Shown piece after piece: positions 1 to 13,500 of a DNA stretch of 40,857 bases (positions are counted from its first letter, which is position 1; each line of letters opens with the position of its first letter). The notes under the pieces are model-generated. The model ran no database searches. It was given only the letters and a program-made list of their open reading frames with translations, and was not told the DNA's origin. Source of the DNA: Actinomycetota bacterium (lineage in GTDB: Bacteria; Actinomycetota; Actinomycetes; Nanopelagicales; Nanopelagicaceae); the NCBI GenBank assembly GCA_947372915.1, contig CANBVO010000005.1:1-40857 (forward strand), in the 5' to 3' direction. The position numbers and the translations under genes are program-made.

Positions 1-146
1 CCTAAAGCAAGCCAACTTCCTCAAGCAAGCCAACTTCCTCAAGCAAGCCAACTTCCTCAAGCAAGCCAACTTCCTCAAGCAAGCCAACTTCCTCAAGCAA
101 GCCAACTTCCTCAAGCAAGCCAACTTCCTCAAGCAAGCCAACTTCC
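1..146. repeat. 18-bp tandem repeat array (VNTR-like)
   Basis: Eight head-to-tail copies of an 18-bp unit (cctcaagcaagccaactt) run from the window edge to position 144. Seven are identical and the first differs by one base; two further bases start a ninth. Because 18 is a multiple of three, frames stay open through the array. On the plus strand the frame starting at base 2 reads a hexapeptide (LKQANF) repeated and stops at 149-151. On the minus strand a frame reads a GLLEEV-type hexapeptide and runs off the window. The array is cut by the window edge, so total copy number and host gene are unknown. Near-perfect identity suggests recent slippage expansion. Confidence 0.95.
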
Positions 147-160
147 AATAAACTGCCGAC

Positions 161-463
161 ATGGCGACATCGAAAGAGCTCCTTCAAGACAGGGCCCTTG
201 CCGACCTGAAGCTCTGCTTTCAAATTATCGAAGAAATTCACCACCAAGAAAATAAATCCAAGCTACCTATTTTCGAGAACTCACTCCGATTTACCTTTCA
301 AGAACTTGCTCGCACTCTTCATGCGCTAAATGAAATCGTCCCTGATTCGACGTTGATCGAGAAATCTTCATTTCTGACCCCGCTCCCATCGACCTTGAAT
401 ATTCCCGAGCTCCAACCTCAACTTCTTGCACTTCAGAAATACTTGCTCGCCACTCTTCTTTAA
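161..463 (+). CDS. hypothetical protein, 100 aa
   Basis: The product is not recognised. The ORF starts at an ATG 10 bases after the stop that closes the repeat-array frame, and it is in that same frame, so it could be the downstream part of a gene interrupted by that stop. The residues look like a soluble, mostly helical protein: charged N-terminal stretch, then leucine-rich segments ending in LQKYLLATLL. There is no signal peptide or membrane segment. No Shine-Dalgarno sequence precedes the ATG. It ends about 110 bases before argG. The call rests on length and plausible composition only. Confidence 0.4.
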   Translation: MATSKELLQDRALADLKLCFQIIEEIHHQENKSKLPIFENSLRFTFQELARTLHALNEIVPDSTLIEKSSFLTPLPSTLNIPELQPQLLALQKYLLATLL

Positions 464-474
464 TTTAGGACGCT

Positions 475-486
475 GCATATTTATGC
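475..486. promoter_or_regulatory. candidate ArgR (ARG-box-like) operator
   Basis: The palindrome GCATA-TT-TATGC lies about 85 bases before the argG start, inside larger potential pairing (gacgc at 469-473 with gcgtc at 485-489). AT-rich palindromes with TGCAT/ATGCA arms are the general form of ARG boxes, and argG is a usual ArgR target. No ArgR gene is in the window. It could also be a weak hairpin ending the upstream ORF. Confidence 0.3.
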
Positions 487-559
487 GTCAGCGCCCATCA
501 GCCCTGATAAAACCTTCTTCCGCTTATCAATCAGGGAACAAGCACCTTCTCTATGCCCG

Positions 560-1900
<1,341 letters not shown>

Positions 1901-2116
1901 ACACCTGCCTGAAAAGTTGTAGTGGTCGACGGGCTCGCCAAGAATATTTTCAGAGTGCTTTTAGTTCTTTTCTCTTGCCGTACTTCAGTAAGCGTTGACG
2001 AAAAGTTTGCAATTAGTCAGGTTGTATAAGCCTCTTTATCGCTGTGCTCGCGTACCCTTCAGGTATCAGTGATACGAATACTCGCATCACATCGCTTTAC
2101 ATATCTGGAGGAATCC

Positions 2117-2719
2117 ATGGCAACACAAGAGAACCAAGTTCAAACCATCGTCAATGTGCAGTTGACTGGCCGCAATAAGGCAACCGCCTTCTTTCGCTGG
2201 ATCTTAATTGCACCAGTCGGAATTTTGCTCTACGCCTTCTCATCCCTCGTCCACACAGGGACATATGCAACTGGCCTAATAGTCGTGCCAGTCGTACTCA
2301 CACTTCTCTTCCGCGGCGTTTACCCCAGCTATGTTCTTACCTTTAATCACGCACTCCTCGAGTTCAACACCCGCTTAACCGTTTACGCACTCCTCCTCAA
2401 CGATGACTATCCATCGATTGAAGCTAATCCCAATGTTGCCGTTCTCTTGCCTGATGTTGAGGGTGGAGCCAAGCTCAGTCGCGGACTTCCGCTCATCAAA
2501 TGGCTCTTCGCCATCCCGCTTTATATCGTTGGAATGTTCTATTCAATTATTGCGCTAGTGCTCACCGCATACGCCTGGATTGTTACATCAGCAACCGGCA
2601 CCTACCCAGAATCAGCAGCAAAGTTTGTTCTGGGCACACTCGAATACTGGAACCGCGTGGTGGGTTATGCGCTCATCATGGTGAGCGATGAGTACCCACC
2701 GTTCACGCTTTCTTTCTAG
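2117..2719 (+). CDS. DUF4389 domain membrane protein
   Basis: A 200-residue integral membrane protein matching the DUF4389 pattern: short soluble N-terminus, paired hydrophobic segments at about residues 23-75, a soluble stretch with a YPSIEANPN-like motif, and two more segments at about 140-175. Function of the family is unknown. The start is placed at the ATG at 2117 because a strong GGAGG lies 5 bases before it; the frame is open to an earlier start at 2069 that has no such signal. It faces the DinB-like gene convergently with 30 bases between. Codon use resembles the neighbours. Confidence 0.75.
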   Translation: MATQENQVQTIVNVQLTGRNKATAFFRWILIAPVGILLYAFSSLVHTGTYATGLIVVPVVLTLLFRGVYPSYVLTFNHALLEFNTRLTVYALLLNDDYPSIEANPNVAVLLPDVEGGAKLSRGLPLIKWLFAIPLYIVGMFYSIIALVLTAYAWIVTSATGTYPESAAKFVLGTLEYWNRVVGYALIMVSDEYPPFTLSF

Positions 2720-2749
2720 AGCAAATACTTTCAGATATAAAAGAAAGAA

Positions 2750-3211
2750 TTACTTAGTTAAGTCGCGAAGTTGTTGGGCATGCTCGGCATTGTGCCCAAC
2801 AGCTTTAGCGAAGAATTGCTTCATCGGAATTTCACCGAGTTCAAAGTGAACCCCAACTCGCTCCCAGTCGGCATCGGATGCGTTATCGAGAATATTTTCA
2901 ATCACCTTATGAATCGCCTGATAGAGCGCGAGTGAATCTGCGGCAGAACGCTTGGCATAGTTGGTGCGATCTGGATAGGCCTCTTCGGCAAAGTTAATAA
3001 TGGTGGGCTTATCGCTGGTCAGAATATGCATGTAGCGCGTAGCAAAGTGAACTTCGGCATCGACCATATGGTGAATAACAAATGCGGGCGGCCATTCGCC
3101 ACCAGGCATTGGCTTATTGAGCTCTGCCGCGGAAATTGAAGAGGCAACCTCGACGAAATCTTTACCATTTTTCTTATATTGTGCGAGAAGTTCTGCTGGT
3201 GTTTGGCTCAT
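2750..3211 (-). CDS. DinB-fold (YfiT-like) protein
   Basis: A 153-residue four-helix-bundle protein of the DinB/YfiT superfamily. Histidines at the usual metal-binding places are visible: His47/His48 in the second helix (FVIHHMVDAE) and His140 and His144 near the C-terminus (VGHNAEH). Relatives include metal-dependent thiol transferases that use bacillithiol or mycothiol, but the substrate cannot be told from sequence. It stands alone on the minus strand between two plus-strand genes. A purine-rich AAGGAAAG lies upstream of the ATG but rather far from it. Confidence 0.75.
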   Translation of the reverse strand: MSQTPAELLAQYKKNGKDFVEVASSISAAELNKPMPGGEWPPAFVIHHMVDAEVHFATRYMHILTSDKPTIINFAEEAYPDRTNYAKRSAADSLALYQAIHKVIENILDNASDADWERVGVHFELGEIPMKQFFAKAVGHNAEHAQQLRDLTK

Positions 3212-3388
3212 GATTGGCTCACTTTCCTTAAATAATTTAAATTTCTAGCCCGCTACGCAAGAAAGTAGCGGTAACTCCCTTGATGGAGCAACCTTACCGA
3301 GTAACCTAGGGCTTATGCACGGGGTTAGCCCCGGTTCTTACTACATCAGTACCCCTTACCAGCACCACCTCACTAACAGGAGATAACA

Positions 3389-3502
3389 ATGGCTAACAAA
3401 GAACAGAAGAGCAACGCAAATACTAAGAAGGAACCAAAGCTCTCCCTCAAGGAGAAGCGCCTTGCTAAGGCTGAAAAAGCCGACAAGAAATATAAGGATT
3501 AA
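3389..3502 (+). CDS. lysine-rich microprotein, 37 aa
   Basis: A short gene reading MANKEQKSNANTKK at its start and continuing with dense Lys/Glu/Ala helix-forming sequence, ending YKD. It has a clear Shine-Dalgarno (AGGAGA at 3378-3383) 5 bases from the ATG and a TAA stop, and the next gene starts 3 bases later, so the two look co-transcribed. Nearly half the residues are lysine or glutamate, with no hydrophobic segment. Function is unknown; a nucleic-acid or ribosome-associated role is only a guess from charge. It is not a shadow of another gene: no competing ORF covers this stretch. Confidence 0.65.
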   Translation: MANKEQKSNANTKKEPKLSLKEKRLAKAEKADKKYKD

Positions 3503-3505
3503 TTA

Positions 3506-4504
3506 ATGGCCCAGACAGCGCCCCTTCGTTGGGGAATCTTGAGTGCTGGTTCGATTGCCGAACAATTTACGCGTGACGTTCTTCGCCTAGAAGATCACCG
3601 CGTAGTTGCCGTCGGCTCTCGCACTATCGAAAAGGCAAATGCGTTTGCGGATAAATTCGCAATTCCTAACCGCCATGCCTCGTATCAGGATTTGGTTAAT
3701 GACCCCGCTGTCGATGCTATTTATGTAGCGACTCACCACCCGATGCACCGCCGCGATGCCGAACTTGCAATGAATGCCGGCAAGGCTGTTCTCTGCGAGA
3801 AGCCGCTGGCAATGTCTTATGCCGAAGCCGAGTCCATGGTCGCAACTGCCAAGAAGAACAATGTGCTCTTCATGGAAGCAATGTGGGCGCGCTACTTGCC
3901 ACATATGATCCGCATTCGCGAAATCATTAACTCCGGTGTTCTCGGTGAGATCATCAGTGTTCGCGCAGATCACGGACAATGGTTCCCGGCAGATCCGGAA
4001 TTCCGCTTATTTAAGCCAGAACTTGGTGGCGGTGCGCTCTTTGATCTAGGTATTTATCCAGTTTCTTTCGCGTCGATGGTTCTGGGAACACCTACTCAAA
4101 TCACTGCTCGCTCGACTAAGGCATTTACTGGCGTCGATGGCCAGACTTCCATTATCTTGCAATACGCATCCGGTGCACATGCCATCTTGAACACCACCAA
4201 CTTGGCCGCAACCCCTAATACTGGTTTGATTGTTGGCACTAATGCGCGCATCGAAATCGATCGCACTTTCTATACGCCATCTAAGTTCCGCGTCATCAAC
4301 AATAAAGATGAAGTTATTGATGGCTGGGATAAGGCATATTCGGGCCACGGCCTTCGCGAAGAAGCGGTCGAGCTTGCACGCGCTTTCCGCGCTGGCGAAA
4401 AAGAGAGCCCAATGCTTCCGCACTCTGAAATCTTGTCGATCATGAAGACGATGGAAGATATTGCCAATCAGATCGGTTTGGAATACCCCGAATTCATTAT
4501 GTAG
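3506..4504 (+). CDS. Gfo/Idh/MocA family oxidoreductase
   Basis: A 332-residue NAD(P)-dependent dehydrogenase. The N-terminal Rossmann fold begins WGILSAGSIAEQF (residues 9-21), and the family EKP motif is at residues 98-100. The C-terminal half carries GGGALFDLGIYP (about 174-185), typical of the branch that includes dimeric dihydrodiol dehydrogenase and sugar dehydrogenases. The substrate is probably a sugar or polyol but cannot be fixed. It starts 3 bases after the lysine-rich microprotein, whose promoter it likely shares, and ends 21 bases from the convergent giant surface-protein gene with no obvious terminator between. Confidence 0.88.
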   Translation: MAQTAPLRWGILSAGSIAEQFTRDVLRLEDHRVVAVGSRTIEKANAFADKFAIPNRHASYQDLVNDPAVDAIYVATHHPMHRRDAELAMNAGKAVLCEKPLAMSYAEAESMVATAKKNNVLFMEAMWARYLPHMIRIREIINSGVLGEIISVRADHGQWFPADPEFRLFKPELGGGALFDLGIYPVSFASMVLGTPTQITARSTKAFTGVDGQTSIILQYASGAHAILNTTNLAATPNTGLIVGTNARIEIDRTFYTPSKFRVINNKDEVIDGWDKAYSGHGLREEAVELARAFRAGEKESPMLPHSEILSIMKTMEDIANQIGLEYPEFIM

Positions 4505-4525
4505 GTTGACTTCACAAGTAATGCT

Positions 4526-7500
4526 TTAGACGTTATTGAAGATCACTCGCAGCGCTGGCGTATTTGACACTGCTTCGCCAGCCGGAGTAATCACTGCGGC
4601 TCGGCCCATGGAGACCCCAGTGGTAAAGCCATTAGCGCTCATATAACTATCGGGAATGCTTAACGTTATCTTTGTAGGAGTTCTGCTGGTTATATAAGCG
4701 GTCGCGTTTCTATTATCCACGTTGCGACCAAAGTTCACCGTCACCGATCCAGCGGTAGTCCAGAAGTTCGCTCCTACTATTTCGATGACGACGTTTGAAA
4801 ACGAGCCGATACCGCCAGCCGTCTGAGTAATCGAGGTTATCACCGGCGCAATCGTCGTCGTAGAACTATCTGCTGCCGTAGTAATTGTGGTTGTTTCTAA
4901 ATAGTTATTGAAATCAAGAATGATGGTGTGAGATCCGCCAGCGCTTTGATTAGAACCATTAAATCCGCTGGTGAAAATGTAGAAGTTGATGGTGCGAGTG
5001 TCACTGGCCGCTAGGTAGTTACTGGTTTGCGGTACAGAGATATTAACGACACAAGCGGTCGCAACACTGGAATAAAGAACGCCAGTGGCAGACATAGTGC
5101 AGCTGCCAGTCACCAACGTCCATGTGACAGTGACGGTATCAACTCCGACGCCAGTGGCGTACAAGGTAATAGTCTCGTTTGCTGCACCCACATAAAGGTT
5201 GGAATAGGCAGCGTTATCGATCCGTAAAGCACGGGTCGCTCTTCCAATTGAAAGAGTCGCAGTCTCGTAATTGGTGTATTGGTAATACGCCAACTGGCCA
5301 CCGCTCACCGTTCCATAGCTGACCGCCGTAATCAGCGGTGTTATTACGTAATTGCCAGCCTTCTTCGGAAAGACTGTGTTTGTTGCAGAATAAGTTTCGC
5401 CGGAGAATGCGGTGCCGCTGTAGTAAATGGCAGTAGTTACGGTGTCGTTATTGACCAGGGGAGTAACCGAGACGGTCTCATTCCAAGTAATGGTGTCGCC
5501 ATTGTTATAGACCAGACCTACCGGTGTTGTTGGCGTGACGGTGACGGTATCGGCTTTAGTGACAGTCAGGGTTTCGAGCAAGGTATAGGTCTGGGCAAGC
5601 GCATCCACAACAGTGATGCTGTCTGCATAAATGCCTGGAATAAGTGAAGTGGCGTTGGAGTAAATAACTGATACGCCAGATGACGTATCGGCGATGATTT
5701 TTCCGTTATAGGTATTCCGAAGAGTTAAGGTATATGGCGCGGTTCCGCCGAAGACAACAACGGTGGGGGAATACGAAACAGTGCCATATTTGGCGGTCAT
5801 GCTTGCAGAGAGTCCAGAAGAGTTATTGCGCAGCATTCCTATAAATGCATCATCATCAGCTTTGGGGAGAAAGGTGAAGCTATCTAAAGTAGTGGTGTCA
5901 TTAATGACACCGGCCGCTGCCATATTGCCTAGTGGGTCTACGGCAATCGCTTTGATTGTGTCTGCAGTATTTGCAGCGCCACCATATGCGGCTAGATAGA
6001 CAGGTGAACCATTCGCTGAATATTCAATGAGTGGATTAATCTTGCCGGTGTAGTTGTAAGTGACGCCATTCAAAGTAACTGCATCTTTGATGCGTCCAAC
6101 CAAGTACGCATTCCCGTTTTGATCAGCGCCTCCTGAATACCAATATGAATCATTGTACGAATCGCTTGTTAATTGCTTACTCCAGAGTCGATATCCGGAG
6201 TTATCAAACTTTATTGCGACAGCAGCCAATTTAGCGGTGATTCCATCAGAGAATGGATATTCAATGCTATTTAGAGTTGTTCCTCCGAATGTTCCACCCG
6301 CCACATAGACAGCACCAGAAGGATCAGTGAACCCAGTAAAAGCCTGATCTCCCTGTCGAGGAAAGCTACTGTTCATTCCGGAAATCCCGCCGCCATCTTG
6401 GCTAACCCAAATGCCGTTTCCATCGCTATCTAACTTCATGGCAAAGAAGTTTCCATAACCTCTATATCGCGCGCTTAGGCTGAGTGATCGGAAACTAACC
6501 GAGTCATCTACCGTTCCGGTAAGTAAGAGATTGCCATATGGATCGACATCAACAGAGGCGAAGGCCACATTGGCACTTGAATTCGCTGTGTTGTATACCC
6601 AGATGAGATTGCCTTGTGCATCAACTTTAATGAGGTAAGCGCTCTCGTATCCATTACGACCATTAATTTCGTAGGCGCGAGCAGAACCACATGAACCCGA
6701 GAGCCAGAACCCTACGGTCGTTGTATCGTTACATGCAATGTTGGTCGCAATATTTGCAGGTGAAGCATAGGCAATCTTTCGTGTTTGAATTCCTGCGATA
6801 TACACATTTCCAGATGAATCGACTGCCAATCCGCGGACATCTCCATATAAACCTCGTGGACTGGTTCCGTTCACCGCGTCCTGATTGGTTCCACTGCTGT
6901 TATCTATTCTTGCAATCCAGGTTGTCGCGCCCGCACTATCCATCTTGACAATGAAATCTCCAATAACAGGATATTCAATGCTGTTGAATAGTTGCCAATG
7001 ATTATCAAACATCACCGCACCTGACCCAGATGCCGCAAAGTAGACGTTGCCGGAGGAATCAACAACTATTTTCTTTCCCCAAATTCGCCCGTAAATGACG
7101 TTGTAGGTCATCGCTTTGGCATACTTAATCCACTGAACGACACCATTCTTATCAATCTTTACGAATTGGTAGCCATTGAATGTCATAGGAGAAGTACCTG
7201 TCATCGCAAAGCCTGAGTCGCTAGCACCGAAACCATAGACATTTCCCTGTGCGTCAATAGTCACGTTAGTGAAGGAACTCTTACCTTTCTTGCCACTGAG
7301 AGAAAAGCTCGTACCGGTATCTACCCAAGAAAAGACATCGCCGACCATCAAGATTGGCAAGCTACCCACATAGACACTTGCCGTCTCGGTTAAGAATGCA
7401 CCTGCTGCATCCGTTGCTTTAACGGTTAATAAATATTGCGCAGGCTGAGTGGTAATTCCAGCAGTAATGATTGCGGTAGCAGAATCAATAGTGATGCCCG

Positions 7501-10500
7501 TCGGTGGAGATACCAAAGACCATTTAATTGGAGTGACTCCGCCGGTTGAAGTGAAAGCAAGCGACGAGGCGGCGATGCCATAAGGGGTTCTAATTGCACT
7601 GCCACCACCTGTTAACGTGAATTGATCAAAGATCGTGAGCGTTGCCGAGTCTGTGTAGGCGCTAAAGGTCTCAAACGTGGTGTTGTTAGTATCGATGAGT
7701 TTCGCCCTAAAGCGCATCCCCGACATAGATTTATCTGCAATTGAGTTGAATGAGTTTCCGATGGCGAGAGTAGGCGTGGAGTAATCAAAGAAAATAAAAT
7801 CGAAGTTGGAGCCATCAATCGTCGTCCATGTTGAAGTTCCTGAATCCTGTTTCTGCCATTGGTACGAACGGGTATACCCAGTGATGGGATCTCCGCTCAC
7901 GGAGAATGAAGTAATCTGTCCAACAGAAGTCTTGGTATCTACTGGGCTAATAAATTCCATTGAGCTAGTTGGATAGAGCAAATAAACAACTCCGGTGCCG
8001 CCTCGGCCACCATTAATCTGGCAACTATCTCCACCACCGCCGCCGCCACCACCGTAAAACGCGAAAGCATCGGTTCCTGGGTTTCCTGCACCACCACCAG
8101 CGTTTCCGGATCCGCCTTGCGCATTTCCATTATCGCCGCCACCGTTAGAACCAGCAATATTCCAACCACCAGAACCGCCGCCGCCGCCATAGATATGGGT
8201 CGTTCCTGTTATTGAATCCGAAGTTCCGGCAGCAGCATCACTAGGTGCGCCTTGGGCTGGATCGATTAATCCGCCACCAGTTCCAGTAAAGCTCTTAATA
8301 ACTGTGATGCCGGTGGTTGATGTTGGTGCACCACCAGCAGATGCAGAAGCATTGTAGTTAGCTGCTTCAGTACCAGCGGTTGGATTCTGGCAACGATTAT
8401 CTTTCCAGTGGTTAGGTCCGCCAACTCCGCCAGTAACAACTGCGTTAACGGTGTTATCGGCAGAAATTATTGAAGTAGTACCGCCAGTTCCACCTACAAA
8501 AATCGGAGCAGTTGGTACAGCCGAGTTATAGGAATAACTATTAATTCCACCGGTGCCCACTTTAATTTTCAAACGTGAAGTTGTAGTTGTTGTGACTTTT
8601 CCTTTGAGAACTCCACCACCAGCGCCGCCATATCCAGCGTTACCGGTACCACCGCCACCGCCACCGACCAACATTGCGGTGGGGAAAGCGCTGGCTTTAG
8701 GGAGCGACCATCCGCCATATGAGTTAATGATGGTGCGCGGGAATTGATAGAGGCGGTTGCTGCCGACAACTGATGAAGAATCCACGGTCTGGGTAGTCCA
8801 AGGGGTGCCAGTTGGAATTAAATCACTCAGACCCATGGCAGTTGCATCTCGATCGTGAAGAACCGTGCCCGTCTCATTGAAGTTGTAATAGGCAAAGAGG
8901 CCAGAGGTGGATGTATCTACGGCATCGTGCAGATCAGTGCTGATAGAAGTTCTTCGATTGCTGTTCCAGATTTTAATTTCATCAATCTGACCATCGAAGT
9001 AACCTGTACCTCCGCCGCTACCCACATAAAGATAGTTATTTGCTGCTGGGACAAAGGTTCCGGTCGTCGATTCAACTTCTTGGCCGTCGTAATAGGCATA
9101 CCAAATTCCATTATTAAAAGTCATCGCCAAGTGATGCCATTGATTGAGTTGCGGGGCTTGATTGAAGTTGATGTCGTTATTGGTACTACCGGAATAAAGC
9201 TTTCCGTGCCATTCATTACTTCGACAAGTAAATCCAATAACGTTATTGAAATTCATGGCATAGCTATCGGTGGCACTTGAACAAGATGTCGTTCGATTCA
9301 CCCAGATCTCAGCAGAGATAGTAGAAGCGGAAAAGGTGATCGGCGCAGTAGATTTCGCCTCTTTATTAGTGCTAAAGGTCGCCGCATAATCCGCGTCGAG
9401 ATCGCCCGGCGCTCGAACTGTGAGCGTCGCTGACTCAGTATACGAGGTCACGGTTTCGCCGGTCACGGTATCGGAATCAATAATCTGAACTCGGTAGTGA
9501 TATTGATTGCGCGCACGATTATTCTGTTGCGGCAAGGTGTAAGTCGTAGTGTCATAGCCAGTGCCATCAGTGACATTGAGCCAGGTGGTTCCAGTTGAAG
9601 TTTCATACTGCCAGCGATAGGTGCGAACAAGCGAACCTACCGGAGTGCTCACAATTTTAAATGTCGGGGTATCGCCCTCTGCAACTGATGTATCGACTGG
9701 AGAAGTAGATGTTGGGGTATCGGTGATGTATCGCAGCACGATAATTCCAGAGCCACCACGCCCGGAGTAGGCAGTAATCGCAGCACCATTAGTAAATGCG
9801 GTCGCGCCACCGCCGCCACCACCACCGGTGTTATAGCAACCATCTCCACCGTACTGTTGGAAAACGTTTGCACCTTTTCCGCATGTGCCAGTACCGCCTA
9901 ATCCTGGTGGTGCGCTGAAGTACATATTTTCGTAAGACGGATATGTATAACCACCAATACCACGAGCTCCACCACCACCAGCTGAATACTGAACTGCAAC
10001 GCCAGTAATACTTAATGTGTCACCGGGTCCACCATCAGGGCGTGTACCGGTTGATCCCACTGTGGTGCTATCACCTAAGGTGCCAGAAATACCTGGACCT
10101 GTTGCACCGCCACCGCCACCAGTGTTGCGATAGTTTCCATTGAGAATAGATGGTGCGCCGGCATAACCTTCAGGAGGTGTGTAGCCACCGGTGTTACCAG
10201 TTCCACTATCTTGCGCCCACGCAGCAGAGAAAGATCCACCACCACCAGAACCACCAGAAAATCCTTTACCTTGATTCTGAACGCTGCTGGGACTTGCGCC
10301 ACCTGCGCCGCCACCGTGTGCAACCAGAGTTCCTACTGTTGAAGATTCGCCACTTCCAGCAGTACCGCTACCTGCCGCGCCGTTACCACCCATACCTACT
10401 TGAATTTTTGTATACGTAGGAAGGGAGTTAAGAATTGTGTAGATACGACCACCCGCACCGCCACCGCCACCTCGGTCTGCACCACCTGCGCCACCACCGG

Positions 10501-13500
10501 CAACATTGAGCACGCGAATTGATCCTGAAATTTGTGGAACTATCCAGCCACTATTAATAGTGATGTAAGAACGAAGGAATTTAATAATCGTTACACCAGT
10601 AGCAGTGGTGGTATCAACTACTCGGTGTTCAACAACCGAAACCGAATTCTTATAAATGAGATCGGTCGTACCATTCGAAATTACCGAACGATCATAAGCG
10701 CGGGTAGATGATGAAAGCTCATTGAAATCCCAGTAGATGAGTAAACCAGCGCTGTTTCCGGCCGTGTAGTTATGCATACCAGTCTTGATTTCAGCTGCGG
10801 TGCGAATAGTGCTCCATACTTTGATTTCATCGACTTGCCCAGAGAAATATTCAATGGTCGCAGATCCGCCGACGGTCCATGCGCTCGAGGTGTCCTTCAT
10901 CGAAGCCATAGTTCCGGTATTCATGGCGCCGCCGTTGTAATACAAAGTCACGGCGCCAGTGGTTCCGTTGCGCGTGATTCCCAAGTGCTGCCAAGTGCTG
11001 GTTTCCACAATCACGTTGAAATCTATTGGCGCAAGCGCGGTGCCGCCGGAGTCGTATCCAGTGGCATAAAAGCGATTGTCGTGACAGTCGATATTTAAAA
11101 AGGTGGTCTTACGCAGAATCCGTTGATTAGTCGCGCCGGCGCAACCGAGGGTTGGCTTCACCCAGAGCTCGACCGTAAAAGTATCGCTGACATTTACCGC
11201 GGCATAGGTAGTCGCATAATTCGATCCGCTGAGCGAAAGCACCGTATCTGTATCACTGGATGTTGGGGGAGTTGAAACAATGAGAGAGGCATACGTTTGA
11301 GAGGCCCCCGAGAAAGAAGCGGCATTACTTCCAGATGGTGTTGTCGTGTCGGTAATTAGTAATCGATAGAGATATCCATTTGCCGTAGTTGATTCCACTG
11401 GAGTGACGTACGTATTGGTATCGGAAGTAGTAGATGTATTGGCCAGCGTGGTCCATGTGCTGCCGGAGTTGGTCGATAGCTGCCATTGAGTTGTACGGAA
11501 ATAACCAGTTGCAGGTTTGCTATATGCGGTATATGTATCTACATATCCGCGGATGATCGTGAGCGTGTTATAAATTGGAGAATATTCCACTGGGATGTAA
11601 CGGACGATGACTACGCCAGAACCACCCGCGCCACCGTAGACACGTTGGTTATATTGGTTGATTCCGCCATCATCGCCGGCTGAACCAGCACCACCACCAG
11701 AGCCAGTATTAGCTACACCGTTTGTACCGGTGCTTGTTCCCAATCCTTTGAAATGTGCAGCACCTGTACCACCATTTCCACTTCCGCCAATAACGCCAGC
11801 ACAGTTGGCAGCATTCATTACATCGCCAGCGGTGTAGATATTGCCACCACCGCCGTCTGAGTAAGTCATGCTCGATCCAGAAAAAGCTAGCGAAGTGCCT
11901 GTGCCACCTACGCCACCGAATGCACATGATGCACCGCCGGTAGGTCCACTTGAAACAGCAGATCCTCCGTTAGCGCCCGCAATTCCAGCACCGCCACTTC
12001 CACCGGTTCCACCCAAACCGCCAGTTTGGCTAGCTGATACGGAGCCGCCGCTTGCTGTGACGGATAAGCCAGCACCAGAAAGTGTTGAGTTAGCACCTGC
12101 TGTTGCGTTACCTCCACCCCAAACGCCACCCAAACCACCTGTACCGATTGCAATTGATACCGAGGCTTTAGGGGTTACTACGGAATAGGTGTCATAACGA
12201 ATTTCGCCACCACCACCACCGCCATATATATCGCCACTTCCGCCAGCGCCACCACCGACAGCTAGAAATGAAAGTGAGGTAACGCTTTCAGGAACAGTCC
12301 AGGTACCACTTCCGCCAGTAAAAGTGAGAATGCAATAGTTAGCTATGATGTTGACTGAAAAACTAAGTCCCGCGCTTACTGTTTGCGCACCACATTTTCC
12401 GGCAGCAACATAGACGGTATTGACCGAAGCACTCGAAAGTAAATTATCTGAATCAACTGCATAGCCCACATATCGCCCGGGTGGCAGGCCAGATAAAGAG
12501 ACATCCTGTCCAGTATTAGCTGTGGCAATCGAAACATTTATGCCTTTGCCTGCGGAAACTAAAGTGGTGAGATCAGATACCGAATTAACAGTTGCAGTGT
12601 CGCGGACCAAGTAAAGGTTGCCAACAGCTGTGCTGAAAACAGTTGCGGTTGTGGAATCTTTCTGTACCAACTTTGGAGTTGGTGGATAGGTAATGACTAC
12701 CGAACCAGGGGCGCCACAACCTGAGTTGTTTGTTGCAACTGAAGGGTTAGGGTTGCCATGAGTGCCATCGGTGTAGTTTGCGTTTGTGGTCCAACCAGAA
12801 GTTGTGAATCCCGTACCGCAGTTAGTGGTAGTTGCATTCGTACCATAAAGCAGCGTGCCTTCAATCCACGAAGTTGTCAGCGTTATTGAATCGCTTGGCA
12901 AACCGAATGTTCCGGCGCTTCCACCAAAACCAAATAATTCAGAGCTATTACTTACTTTGACCGTATCGCCACCTTTACCGCCGCGATATCCACCGCCACC
13001 ACCGCCACCTTGACCGCCATCGCCGCTGACGGTCGTGCCCGCGGAGGTTGTATTCGTAGAGGCGCCGCCGCCCGCACCGTTATATCCATTGACGTCAGTG
13101 CGATTGCTTTGAGCGCGAGGTGAGGTTTGAGTAGTCACGGAATCTGAATATGGAAGCGAGCTAGTAATAGTGTCGTAGTAAGAAATATTGTTTCCGCCAC
13201 CAGAGCCACCGCCACCAGGTGCAATTATTTGCGTTTTGCCGTTGATGATGACGACCGTGGCCGCGCCACCACCACCACCGTTTCCAGAACAAGAGGTGTT
13301 AGTGACTGCACCTTCACCACCATTGAAATCTGCGATGGGATTGAGTCCCTTGCGGCTGGAATAGGAAGCACCGGCACCACCAACGCAACCATCACCATTT
13401 ACTCCGCCGGAACCAATTGCAATCGTGACGGTGTCACCGGGCCGAACCGAAAATGTGGCAAGGATCCGCCCAATCTTTCCGACGTGGCCACCGTTCCAGG

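Noticed and set aside
1-146. CRISPR array
   Set aside because: The repeats are contiguous 18-mers without spacers, and no cas gene is present.
2-247. Minus-strand protein of hexapeptide LLEEVG repeats
   Set aside because: It needs a TTG or GTG start without a ribosome binding site and overlaps the plus-strand ORF; most of it is only the repeat read backwards. It cannot be excluded because the array runs off the window.
3309-3360. Riboswitch before the lysine-rich microprotein
   Set aside because: There is a small cgggg-ttag-ccccg hairpin, but no conserved riboswitch core could be recognised.
11868-12188. Plus-strand proline-rich ORF opposite the giant gene
   Set aside because: Proline runs are the complement of glycine codons in the glycine-rich domains; no ribosome binding site and no domain. 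Other plus-strand ORFs within 4526-13768 are rejected for the same reason.
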